From positions 10,106,001 to 10,170,000 of the forward strand of contig JAKZAN010000007.1 in NCBI GenBank assembly GCA_023053545.1: a stretch of DNA of 64,000 bases. Direction: 5' to 3'. How positions within the stretch are numbered: position 1 is the stretch's first letter; each line of letters opens with the position of its first letter. The position numbers were made by a program, and so were the translations under genes. The DNA is from Lepidurus packardi. Its lineage: Eukaryota; Arthropoda; Branchiopoda; Notostraca; Triopsidae. The notes under the pieces are model-generated. The model was given only the letters and a program-made list of their open reading frames with translations. It was not told where the DNA came from and did not search any database. This document shows positions 1-9,588 of this stretch, piece after piece.

Positions 1-230
1 TGTACCACAATAATAATATATAAAAACAGCACACACCAGCAATCCAAGAAATGGTATCACGAAGAGTGCAGTTCAATTGAATTCTTTGAGCTTCAATACA
101 ATCCTTCGCCGGTAGAATTAGTATTGTATGCATTTCTTTCCAATCTCTTGATCCCACTATTCATTTTTAGAAATCTATCAATATCGTTTTTCAAAATAGA
201 GTCAAAGGGAGTTTTTCTTGTGGGGAATCA
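1..230. other. 3' flank of an off-window family copy, no gene seen
   Basis: No coding sequence is visible. The stretch resembles 5745-5890, the 3' flank of the broken copy ending near 5649, and more weakly 13110-13260. This suggests another copy of the array lies just upstream of the window. Confidence 0.5.
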
Positions 231-1090
231 GTCACGTAAAAGGCAAAAACAACATTGCTAATGTTTCTTCGCTACCCACGACACGTACACAAGCTCGAGC
301 TACGGAACTCCTGGTCATTCTGTAATTAATATCTCTGGTATGTGAAAACAAATCTTTCGGGTAACCGATGTACAGTATTGTACTTAAATCACGACTCCGC
401 TTAGGAAGCGCCACTTCTGTTATGCAGCAATGTCGTCGAACGTGCTTATTAGAAGCCTAACCGGCCGCCTAACTGCCTAGATCCTTAAGCCTTCTTCAGT
501 GTTTGTCCGAATGAGTAGATGCTGTGCCGTTTTTCCCGATTTGACCATGGGCTTTAGAGGCCGCACACCAAAAGTCATAGGCAAAGACCGGGAGACAGTA
601 ATACTCCTAATTCTGTAAGCGCTGGTTTTCGAACAGTGTATAGTATAGGATGGCCTAGTCACATGATTGCAACAGATTTATCGATTTACGCAAACAGCAA
701 TTTAGAAGAATGACTGGCCACTTATTTCTGAGCTTCAGACTTTGTCTCCCGATAAGAAACTGTTCGTTCATGTCAACTTAGACGCTGTCACTCCAGATCA
801 TACTCCTAGCGGTTTAGGAATTGCTCCTACCAACTATCACTGAATGCTTCACTCGCTGGCTCTACCGGCTTTCCAGCTCCTTTCAGCAAAGCTCCTTGCG
901 TAAATTCCCCAGCCGGGTAGGGCGTCGATTGCGGACCATTTTGGCGATTTACATCCGGCCCCGTCTGCGACCAACGGACCAAGTTGCTAAACTACGGGAA
1001 TTTGGTTTGGAACGGACAAACAGTTTTGGCCTAGGAAGCGTTGTTTTGCCCTCCAGTAACACTAACCCAACTCGTTTTTGGCCTTCATAA
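231..1090 (+). pseudogene. Chimeric broken copy of the PIWPWG secreted family
   Basis: An exon-1 fragment at about 261-342 (FATHDTY-like motif, ending at a gt donor) and an exon-2 stub at about 402-460 closely match the intact gene at 6321. The stub stops in frame soon after the QQCRRTC motif. Most of exon 2 is missing. From about 505 the sequence instead follows exon 3 of the gene at 14108, with frameshifts and several stops. The signature exon-3 motif reads P-I-stop-P rather than P-I-W-P because TGG has become TGA. The two halves match different family members, which points to an unequal crossover or deletion between neighbours. It cannot encode a full protein. Confidence 0.8.
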
Positions 1091-1690
1091 CTTTGTGGAT
1101 TCGTATTTTTTTCTAACTCGCAAGCCTTTTAAACAAGTCTATCTGACTGCAACGCTTCCTACATTCAATTCCACTTTTACTGTACAAGGATTTATAGATC
1201 AATAAATTCTGTGAGAGAACGCAACTGGAGCAAGTCCGTTAGCATTTCTTAAACTCATTAATATCTTTTTGTTATTAACACCATCACACGACTGTAACAT
1301 ACGCATAATAGCTTCTTGCCAATGCAATTGAATGAACGTACAGTACAGTTCTACCGGCAATAATTGAGTTTGAAGTCAATCTCTCTATGAAGAAATTTCA
1401 TTATACCATGTCGTTTTTCTTGTCGTTCAATGACCATTGTCAAGAGCAAAGTTTAGCTAATCAGGACTTGGATTCTCTGTCAGTAAGATTGCTGGTATAT
1501 CCAACTCAATCCTTACAGGTAAAAGAAACATTGCTCACACTAGGAGACAAACATTGCTACGTGAACAGCGGGTGTTTAGAGCTCGTACTAAAAGGTTTTT
1601 TTTGTCTTCTTATTACTTCGAACATTCAAGCTACTGAAATCCCATTAAGCAAATGTCATTTCCCGTAGCGCTTTTCTAAACACGCTACGA
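1091..1690. repeat. Intergenic block duplicated at about 15290-15680
   Basis: The stretch from about 1100 to 1480 matches the 3' flank of the gene ending at 15279, including shared sequence around 1255-1450 and 15475-15670. Open frames here are not conserved between the two copies, so I call it non-coding flank. Confidence 0.7.
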
Positions 1691-1745
1691 ACATGGCAAG
1701 CGTGAGCCCACTTTGGTTAAGGGTAGCAAAGTGCAGGTAGAAACT
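1553..1745. repeat. Intergenic repeat block R2 (second copy at 5962-6160)
   Basis: Near-identical sequence occurs at 5962-6160, in both places upstream of a family gene (2118 and 6321). No coding potential is shared. It probably travelled with the tandem duplication of the genes. Confidence 0.65.
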
Positions 1746-1925
1746 TCGTATGGAAGACGAAGATTAATTCATAAAACAAGAGGCTTAAGGGCAACACAAC
1801 TTAGCTTAAACTGGCTCCCGAATATACTAAACTCGTGCTCAAAGGTTCTTCAAGCTTCCCATTACTGTCTAACGTCCCTTTTTCTACATTCCCATTAAGG
1901 GACGGTAATTTAACGAAGGTCTAGG
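1740..1925. repeat. Intergenic repeat block R1 (four copies in the array)
   Basis: Related blocks lie at 7664-7850, 13605-13800 and 15722-15905. All contain a core reading roughly aaacaacctagcttaaactg followed by a ttcccattactgt stretch, and all lie between the 3' end of one family copy and the promoter element of the next. Confidence 0.7.
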
Positions 1926-1983
1926 ACTTTTATTTATTGTCCGGACCAACAGCTTTACTGCCTAGATCCTGAAGCCTTCTTCA

Positions 1984-2032
1984 GATCTTCGAGTCAACTA
2001 TTACTGACAGGTCGTGTCTACCATCAGTGCGG
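1984..2032 (+). promoter_or_regulatory. Shared upstream element, putative promoter of the 2118 gene
   Basis: The motif GAGTCAACTATTACTGACAG, followed by a GTCGTGTCTACCA core, lies about 130 bp before the ATG. Variants recur upstream of other family copies at 7905, 11698, 13855, 13994 and 16005. Its position and conservation suggest a core promoter or binding site. No TATA box is obvious. Confidence 0.45.
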
Positions 2033-2117
2033 TTTTATCAAGTGCAGTCCATCAGGCAGAGGTGTAGTCCATCAAGACTTGTGTATTTGCCTGTAGATCT
2101 GAAAGAATCTTTGAATC

Positions 2118-3310
2118 ATGGCAATGAAAATACTGCTTATCTGCTGGTGGACGACACAACTTATTACTGCGCAGAGGAATTTCTACTTTGCGACCCATGA
2201 CTCTTACTTGAGTTCGACTCACTCAGGATCTGGATTCTCTGTTGTTAATATCGCTGGTATACCCAACGCTCTCCTTACGGGTAACAACCAACTACATCTC
2301 ATATTATTGCTCATCCTAGGAGACTTGGCTACCGTGACGCAGCAATGTCGCAGAGCTTGCGTACTGCAACCCAAGTGCAAGGCCTACAACATGACCCTAC
2401 TATCCGGCAACTTGTCATTAGGCGTCTTTCGCTGTCGCTTTTTTAATAAAAACGCCTGCGATTGGCAAGCGATCTCGCTATTTAGCACTACGACTAGTCC
2501 TTTCATTACTCTATGGGAGAGATTAGACGCTGCTGAATTTAAACCGAAACCATGCATTGAGTATTGCGGCGTTAAATTCCAAGGCAACTGTACGGCTTGC
2601 CGAGGATTTCAAGGTTTGACTGGTTTGGATTGTGACGTCGCACCTCGACTATGTTCCGACTACAGTATTAAGTATCCAGGTGTGTATTCCATCTTCTTCT
2701 GCCCGAAGAAGTTTAAGTAATGACATATGAATAAATTGTGCTTCCGTGGGATGAAGGTTGGCCCAGACGTCCGATTTGGCCGTGGGGCTTCTATGGTCGC
2801 AAGATACTGGCAATGTGTCGCGGAAGAGAGACGGTATTTCTGTACAGCAATGCTGCCGGTAGTGGATCCCAATTCCTTTTCAGCATGGGTTGGGCGGACC
2901 AGATCAAAGCGAACGATATGACTAGCTTCATCGCTTTACAACGACAGATCGACTGGGAGCTCATTGCTGAGCTGCAGGCCTTGTCAGAGTTTAAGGCATT
3001 TACGGTGTATACGGACTTGGTATCCGTAAATTCAATATACCGTTACAGTGGTTTCGAGTTGAGTCCTTACGGGGAGTTATCCTTAGCAGCATCCGTGAAT
3101 ACTACAGCGTCTATGGGGCTCCCTACTCCGCTCTACAAAGCACCCTTCATGACCTCACCAAATGGCAGCAGAACGTGCGGCTCGTTCTGGCAATTCACGT
3201 CAGATGTCTCTGTTTGTCAACAGCAAACGAATCTTCTGAACTTCACAGACATCCGCTGGAATGGAACTACCTTTACTGCACCATGTTATGTAGCCTTGTC
3301 TTTTCTTTAA
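2118..3310 (+). CDS. Secreted Cys-rich PIWPWG-family protein, copy 1
   Basis: I do not recognise this family; the function is unknown. The model is join(2118..2256, 2320..2679, 2757..3310), with both introns in phase 1, giving 350 aa. Exon 1 encodes a signal peptide of about 19 residues and then a NFYFATHDSY motif. Exon 2 (120 codons) carries eleven cysteines: QQC-RRAC-KC-FRC-NAC, a PAN/Apple-like spacing, then a second cluster with KPC-EYC, GNCTAC, LDC and RLC. Exon 3 opens with the signature RPIWPWGFYGRK and ends in CGSFWQF, SVCQQQTNLLNF and a short hydrophobic tail. Several N-x-S/T sites suggest glycosylation. There is no membrane anchor. From about 2565 onward it is almost identical to the broken copy at 18813, while its 5' part resembles the copy at 16115, so it looks mosaic. 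Confidence 0.85.
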
Positions 3311-3900
3311 AAATGCTTACATGTTAAAATTAATCCAAGCATGACTACAATAGTTTAATCCATGTTGTGTCTTATTAAATTTCTCTTGAAATTTCTCGGT
3401 GGAAAAATATAGAATAGCATTCATAATATATGTGGACTATACTCAAAGCTTCGGAATCCGCTACGTCATGGTATACTCGGAATCCAATTAGTTCCGCATA
3501 AATGAATTATACGCAGAAGGGCTCTTGTTAAAAGTATGACTGTCTCAGTGCAATACACGATTTCTTCAAAATCTGCCTTCAGGGCAAATTATAGAAATCT
3601 CTTATAATACAATATATTTCAATTCAATAAAAATAATTTCGTGTAAGTGCATGGGGTCGTCTTTTTTTGGACAGTACAGTATACTATACATATTATACAG
3701 TATAAGGAAGCCAAAGTTGGAGGTAGCAAGTGTAAGATAAAAGTACTTTAAAGGTAACGCTTCCTTCCAGTTGTGACTGTTGTCTAGCCCAGGGCTAATC
3801 TACTACGCAGAAGAGTGCTTTACTTAATAGTACGACGTTCTTAGAGTAGCACCAAATACCAAATAATCCTATAAAATAAAGGGAATCTGGAAATTATTGC
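3311..3900. other. Intergenic, 3' flank, no gene seen
   Basis: The first roughly 120 bases are nearly identical to the flank at 20057-20180, extending the copy shared with the 18813 pseudogene beyond the stop codon. The remainder is A/T-rich with nothing recognisable. Confidence 0.6.
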
Positions 3901-5649
3901 AGTTTGGGTGTGAATGGTAACACACTGTTCGGCGCAGTTTATTTCTGTGAACGGATAGTCCTACTTTGTGACTCCTGACTCTTACACCTACAATACGACT
4001 CCTTATTCTGAGACGAATACTTCAATAAAAGCAATTTAAGCTCTTATAAACCCTTTTAAAACCTCGGCAATATTACATTTTCAGGCAGTTGGGACAGCGT
4101 TACGCAGTAATGCCGCAGAACGCGGGCCAGAGATGTCGCTTGTAAGGCCTAACTCATGGTATTCCTTCAGGGCACTTTATCAGTGGCGTTTTCCGTTGTC
4201 ATTGTTCTTACTTGAACTCTTTGCAATTGGAAGAGGGTTTTGGTTCAAAACACAAAATCGCTGGACATCGACAAAGGATTGTCAGAGAAGATCGACGCTG
4301 CCGAAGCCAAACCCAGACCTTGCGTTAAGTACTAGCAACTCCTGCAACTAGAAGAGGGTTTTGGTTCAAAACACAAAATCGCTGGACATCGACAAAGGAT
4401 TGTCAGAGAAGATCGACGCTGCCAAAGCCAAACCCAGAGCTTGCGTTAAGTACTACCAACTCCTGCAACTAGAAGAGGGTTTTGGTTCAAAACAAAAAAT
4501 CACTGGACATCGACAAAGGATTGTCAGAGAAGATCGACGCTGCCGAAGCCAAACCCAGACCTTGCGTTAAGTACTACCAACTCCTGCAACTAGAAGAGGG
4601 TTTTGGTTCAAAACACGAAATCGCTGGACACCGACAAAGGATTGTCAGAGAAGATCGACGCTGCCGAAGCCAAACCCAGACCTTGCGTTAAGTACTACCA
4701 ACTCCTGCAACTAGAAGAGGGTTTTGGTTTAAAACACAAAATCGCTGGACATCGACAAAGGATTTCCAGAGAAGATCGACGCTGCCGAAGCCAAACCCAG
4801 ACCTTACGTTAAGTACTACCAACTCCTGCAAGTAGAAGAGGGTTTTGGTTCAAAACACAAAATCGCTGGACATCGACAAGGGATTGTCAGAGAAGATCGA
4901 CGCTGCCGAAGCCAAACCCAGACCTTGCGTTAAGTACTACCAACTCCTGCAACTAGAAGAGGGTTTTGGTTCAAAACACGAAATCGCTGGACATCGACAA
5001 AGGATTGTCAGAGAAGACCGACGCTGCCGAAGCCAAACCCAGACCTTGCGTTAAGTACTACCAAGTTAAGTACAAAGGCAACTGCACGGCCTGTAGAGGA
5101 TTCACGATTCTGACTGGTATTGACTGTGACGTGGCACCCAAGTTCTGCTCAGGATACAATCGACAACCTGGTGGTATTGCCTTTTCTCGCTTTACAATTT
5201 CTTCGCATGGGGGCTTCTGGTACTATAATTTATTCTTATTGCAGCCTGGGAAAGACGTCATACATGGCCCTGAGGGCACATGGTGAGAAGGTATTACATT
5301 TATGAGGACGGCAGAAATTCTCCTACTAATTATATTAAGGCTTTAATGTGAGTAGAATAAATCCTTAATATGGGTAACTTCACTCTTTGTGAACTATCAC
5401 TGAAAGCTTGGCTGAATACTCTGATTTCTACTAGCTTTCCCACTTCTCTTTACAAAGTTCCCTTTACGCAGAAGCCCACAGGGTTTGACGCAACTTGTGG
5501 ACCGTTTTGGCGGTTCAATCCGACCGATCCCTCAAAATTGGGTTCTTTTTTTCTGTGATCAACGTATGAAATTGCTCAGCTTTGGGAAGTTGCAATGGGA
5601 CGGGATTACCAGTACTAGCTTAGGAACGGCGGCTCTCTCCTTCAAGTAG
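3900..5649 (+). pseudogene. Broken PIWPWG-family copy expanded by a minisatellite
   Basis: Remnants appear in gene order. An exon-1 piece lies near 3955-4015 (YFVTPDSYTYNT-like, with an in-frame stop just before). An exon-2 start lies at about 4085-4230, where the QQC codon CAA has become TAA. A 121-bp tandem array follows, then the second cysteine cluster of exon 2 at about 5065-5172 (GNCTACRGF, IDCDVAP, FCSGY). A decayed exon 3 runs to 5649, where CGPFWRFNPTDPS is followed by a frameshift before the CDQ segment. Its exon-3 tail is closest to the intact copies at 11841 and 14108. Confidence 0.85.
4230..5064 (+). repeat. 121-bp minisatellite derived from exon 2, about 6.9 units
   Basis: Unit starts are at 4230, 4351, 4472, 4593, 4714, 4835 and 4956. 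Each unit contains the exon-2 segment that encodes LSEKIDAAEAKPRPCVKYY, equivalent to LWEKLDAAEFKPKPCVEYC in intact genes. Because 121 is not a multiple of three, the reading frame shifts at every unit and no long protein results. Units differ by only a few bases, so the expansion is recent or kept uniform. Confidence 0.95.
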
Positions 5650-6320
5650 CTTGCATACACTACTTATCTTGCACTTTAAGTTCCAACAGAAAACAAATAA
5701 TCTACCATGCATACTTAACTGCAGTGATTTGATTCTGCATCACAATAGTAATATATAAAAATAGCACACAGGAGCAGTCAAAGAAATGGTATCGCGAAGC
5801 GTGCAGTAAAATTTAGTTCTTCGATCTTCAATACAATCTTCCCCGGTAGAATTAGTATTTCTGACCTTCCTTGAATGGCGCAGTAATGGTTTTGTGGTTA
5901 AAAGTAACTTCCAAGGAAATTTCCATGGCAGGTAATCAGCAACATACATGACAAAAACACACATTGCTACGTGAACAACGAATGTTAAGAGCTCGGGTTA
6001 AAAGGTTTTTTTAAGCTTTCCATTAATGTCGACCATTCGAGCTACTGAAATCCCATTAAGCTAATGTCATTTCCCTAGCGCTTTTCTAAACGCGCTTCGA
6101 ACATAAAAAGCGTGAGCCCACTTCGGTCAAGGGTAGCAAAGCGCAGGTAGAAACTTCCGATAAATTGCCAGCACAGACATTCGAGTCCATCGCTACTAGC
6201 TGGTAGTTGACTTCCACCTAGTCTAACCAATAATACTTTCTATCAACTGTTCAACTGAAGACGCTTTAACGAAAGTTGGAAGAGAATCAGAGAATCCTTG
6301 TTGAGAAGAACCATTTATCA
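5650..6320. other. Intergenic, carries repeat block R2
   Basis: The 5745-5890 part matches the window start, and 5962-6160 matches 1553-1745. A weak version of the shared upstream element (a tcgagtccat core) lies near 6180. No gene is seen. Confidence 0.6.
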
Positions 6321-7563
6321 ATGGCAGCGGTAGAATTTCTTTTCATGCTATGTGTAACCTATTTTATTACTGCACACGGAAATTACTTCTTCGCGACCCA
6401 CGACACGTACACAAGCTCGAGCTACGGAACTCCTGGTCATTCTGTAATTAATATTTCCGGTACGTGCAAACAAATCTTTCGGGTAACCGATGTACTGTAT
6501 TGTACTTAAATCACGACTCTGCTTAGGAGGCGCCACGTCTGTTATGCAGCAATGTCGTCGAACGTGCTTATTAGAGGTCAAGTGCAAGGCCTGCAAAGTG
6601 ACATTACTGCACGGCGATCTATCGCTGGGAGTCTATGAATGTCGAGTCTTTAACTTCAATGGCTGCAACTGGAACAGTATGACTATCCAACGCATTTCTT
6701 CTACGCCCTTCAGCAGATTGTGGGAGAAGCTAGATGCTGCGTTGTTCAAACCGAAGGCTTGCATCGAGTATTGCGCAGTGAAGTACCGTGGCAATTGCAC
6801 GGCCTGCAGAGGTTATGAGGTTCTCAAAGGTCTCGATTGCGAGGAAGCACCGCAATTGTGCTCTGGGTATTCCACCATGCCATCTAGTGAGTCTTTATCT
6901 AACTTTAAGTTTCTTTGTAAGTTTTTTTATTTTCTAACGTTCATCTGATCTTCAACGTTTCAACGATGTTCAACGTTGTCTGATTATGCAGATACTACTT
7001 GGTCATCGCTTCCAATTTGGCCATGGGGAATTTACGGAAAAAAATTACGCGTATTGTGCAGAAATAAAGAGACGATGTTGATCACCACTGACATTGATAC
7101 CAGTGGTAATCGCATACTGCAAAGTTTGGGCTTGGCTGGACGGCAAGTAGTTGGCAATGCAACTAGTTTTCTGGAAGTTATGCAGCAAATTGACTGGAAA
7201 TTGATGTCTGAGCTCCAGTCGCTTTCAGAAAAGAAGATGTTGATTGTTTACTTGAACTTGGGGTCGGGAATCGGGAGCGTAGTGTGCTACTTTACAGGAT
7301 TTGAGCTAGGGCCATCTGGCGAGTTATCCTTGAATGCTTCAATCAATACCCCGCCATGTACCGGCTTTCCTCTTCCTCTCTACCAAGCACCCTTCGTAAA
7401 ACAGCCACAAGATTATGCAGGTACTTGTGGACCGTTTTGGCGATTGAAACAGGACGTTTCTGTCTGTCTATCGAGAACGAACTTGTTTAACTTTGCGGCA
7501 CTACGATGGGACTTAATAACTCCTACAAATTACTTAGGCTTTGCAGCCTTAACCTTCATCTAG
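6321..7563 (+). CDS. Secreted Cys-rich PIWPWG-family protein, copy 2
   Basis: The model is join(6321..6459, 6527..6886, 6992..7563), 356 aa. An ATG 45 bases upstream (6276) is in frame, but I chose 6321 because it opens directly into a signal peptide ending near TAHG. Exon 2 keeps all eleven cysteines. The start of exon 3 differs from copy 1: it reads TTWSSLPIWPWGIYGKK, and the usual LGWA is LGLAG. Two extra cysteines occur in exon 3, at VVCYF and PPCTGF. It ends in a short hydrophobic strand (FAALTFI). Its 5' half is the likely parent of the first half of the chimeric pseudogene at 231. Function unknown. Confidence 0.85.
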
Positions 7564-7974
7564 CCACACATCTCTTCGCATTATTTATTGTTATTCCGCC
7601 TGCTGTTGTTTTCGTATTTATAACTTAAGTCCTGCGGTGACTAGTCTGTCCTGCTGTATGAAATACATTACTATCGATTGGAGACAAAGTTCAATTCATA
7701 AAACAAGACGCTTCAATGCAAAACAACCTAGCTTAAACTGGCTCTCGAATGTATTGAGCTCTCGCTCAAAGGCTTTTAAAGCTTCCCATTACTGTTTCAT
7801 GTCATTTTTTCTACTTTCCCAGTGAGGGGTGGTATTTAGCAAAGGTTTTGAATTTGATGCATCGACCGAACCAGCAGCTTTACTGCCTAGATCCTCAAAC
7901 CTTCCGCAGATCTTTGAGTCACTATTACTGACTGGTCGTGTCTACCATAAGAAAATATAACCCTTACTATTTAA
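7564..7974. other. Intergenic with repeat R1 and TTAA insertion site
   Basis: Block R1 lies at 7664-7850. A copy of the shared upstream element lies at about 7905-7950, but the transposon begins at 7975, so no family gene follows it at the usual 110-145 bp distance. The TTAA at 7971-7974 is the left target-site copy. Confidence 0.6.
7905..7950 (+). promoter_or_regulatory. Orphan copy of the shared upstream element
   Basis: The sequence matches 1984-2032 (CTATTACTGACTGGTCGTG followed by TCTACCA). It is separated from any family ATG by the transposon at 7975-10702 and a further 1.1 kb. Confidence 0.4.
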
Positions 7975-7988
7975 AGGGCAATAGCCAC
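7975..7988 (+). repeat. Left terminal inverted repeat
   Basis: AGGGCAATAGCCAC, directly after TTAA. It is the exact reverse complement of 10689-10702. Confidence 0.9.
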
Positions 7989-8150
7989 CAAAAAACAACT
8001 TTGTCTTATAAAATGGAGTAGAAAATCTAGTTTACAGTTTTATGTGTCTTTTTATCATACGCGAAAATATAACTGCGATATTTCAGAACATGAGAAATCT
8101 AAAATTCAAATCGGGCATTTTTGCCATTGGCCCAACGCGGTCACGTGGCG

Positions 8151-8169
8151 CCGTGACGTCAATAACGGG
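8151..8169 (+). promoter_or_regulatory. Subterminal inverted repeat with CRE palindrome, left
   Basis: CCGTGACGTCAATAACGGG contains the full cAMP-response-element palindrome TGACGTCA. It lies about 70 bp before the ATG of the P2X7-domain gene. The exact reverse complement sits at 10530-10548. Confidence 0.7.
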
Positions 8170-8238
8170 AGCCACGGCACCTTGGCGCACCACAGACCTG
8201 CGTTTCGTGTATACAAAGTGATAGACAAAGCGAGTAAA

Positions 8239-9019
8239 ATGGCTGAAGGTTTCGACGAGAGCGTTTATTTTGATAGAAGCCCCTTTGTAGAGGATGAAGG
8301 GACGGAATTGGACCAGGCTTTTGTCATTCCTGTGCCAATAGTTGCGTGTGCTCAGGCCTACCAGTTTGAGCCATATAGGGCTCAAAGGTTGCCAATGCCA
8401 AACCCACGTGCCAGTGTTAGTGTTTCAACATCACTTGTAGCTGCAGATTCTGGACCTGGAGATTCTGGAGAGTCTGAAGTTTCTGACTGGTAACTTATTA
8501 TAAAACATCACGTGCTTCTAACTGTACAGTATGTTGTAGGTGTGATTGTGGGAAGTGCGTTAGGATGCCTCTTCCTGTCAACAATTTCTGTTGCAGGAGA
8601 AATCGTCACTTTTTAGCCAAAATCGACGCTAATAACGAGGACTTTCCACATCAGCAGGCAAAGTGCTATACAGAAATGGAAGCTATTCCTCATTTGCTGC
8701 ATCCGGCAGTCCTGGAATATGTATACCTTAGCTGGTGTACTTACGCTAGTGCCCGGAAAAAACATTTGCCGTTTGCTGATGATGTAGATCCCAACAGGTA
8801 TTTCATAAAGTATGGCTAATCAAGCTTTGAAGTAAAATTTTATGTGTTAGGAGGAACAGGTTTAGCGCCTACCGTGCTGTTACCACGAACGTGTATAAGA
8901 TACTGGGAGCGAGGACGAGAAAGCCCTTGCCAGCATGTGTTGAACATTTCATCAAAAGCAAGTTTCCAGATCCAACTGGCCAGTATGTCGGATACTCGGA
9001 GTGGATGCCTGACGCCTGA
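8239..9019 (+). CDS. P2X7-type C-terminal (ballast) domain protein carried by transposon
   Basis: The model is join(8239..8489, 8540..8797, 8851..9019), 225 aa; frames join exactly at both GT-AG introns (phase 2). Residues 1-83 are acidic and low in structure. The domain starts at residue 84 with WCDCGKCVRMPL, then NNFCCRR, a YLSW segment in the middle, and ends with RFSAYRAV, PACVEHFIKSKFP and a short tail. These cysteines, the AYR motif and the PAC-I-FP ending are landmarks of the cytosolic zinc-binding domain of vertebrate P2X7 receptors. There is no channel part and no transmembrane segment, so this is the free-standing form. Its role in the element is unknown; a nucleic-acid or protein-binding helper is only a guess. 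Confidence 0.8.
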
Positions 9020-9588
9020 TAACGATGCGTGACGCCTTTCGACCCTGGCCTTGCCCGAGCCCTTTTCAGGGCTAAGGTCATATGAAATCAACAAAAAATT
9101 CCGTTTCATAAGCTAAGCTTTTCATTTATTTTCAGGGCTAAAAATCATTCGTAAAAATCCCCTCATTCTTGGTCAGATGACAAAAAAAAAAGAAAGAAAC
9201 CGTTTCCCAAGCTAAGCTTTTTGTTACTCATTATTTTGCTTCGGTTTTTTGAAGCGAGTAACTTTTTCGTCCACAGCTTTCCGCTTATCCGGATGATAAT
9301 ACGTGCTGCACATGGGTGGCGGAACTCGCGATCTGCCTTCCTTCGCGATCTGAGTTCGCAACTGACTCTCGAAAACCATAAATTTGCGTTCTTTGTTTCT
9401 TTGATCAAAAGGTGGAATTGGAGAGCTAGCTTGTTCCCTAGAAGTAAATGCCTTTATATAGAATACATTCTTGGATCAATATAATTTACTCTTTCACGGG
9501 TGAAATGTCCGATTCCGTGTCCTCGTATTCGTCGTCCGGTTCAAAATCTACATCGTCGTCAAAGGGATAGCCCTGTTCAGTTAGGGTA

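Noticed and set aside
4361..4570. Series of 69-codon open frames at 121-bp spacing, looking like small peptide genes
   Set aside because: They are the same frame recurring in each minisatellite unit; the unit is exon-2-derived and frame-breaking.
4230..5064. Possible CRISPR-like array
   Set aside because: Units are contiguous 121-bp tandem copies without variable spacers, in a eukaryotic gene.
9221..9484. Open frames in the middle of the transposon on both strands
   Set aside because: They lie between the convergent ends of the two element genes, overlap each other and show no domain.
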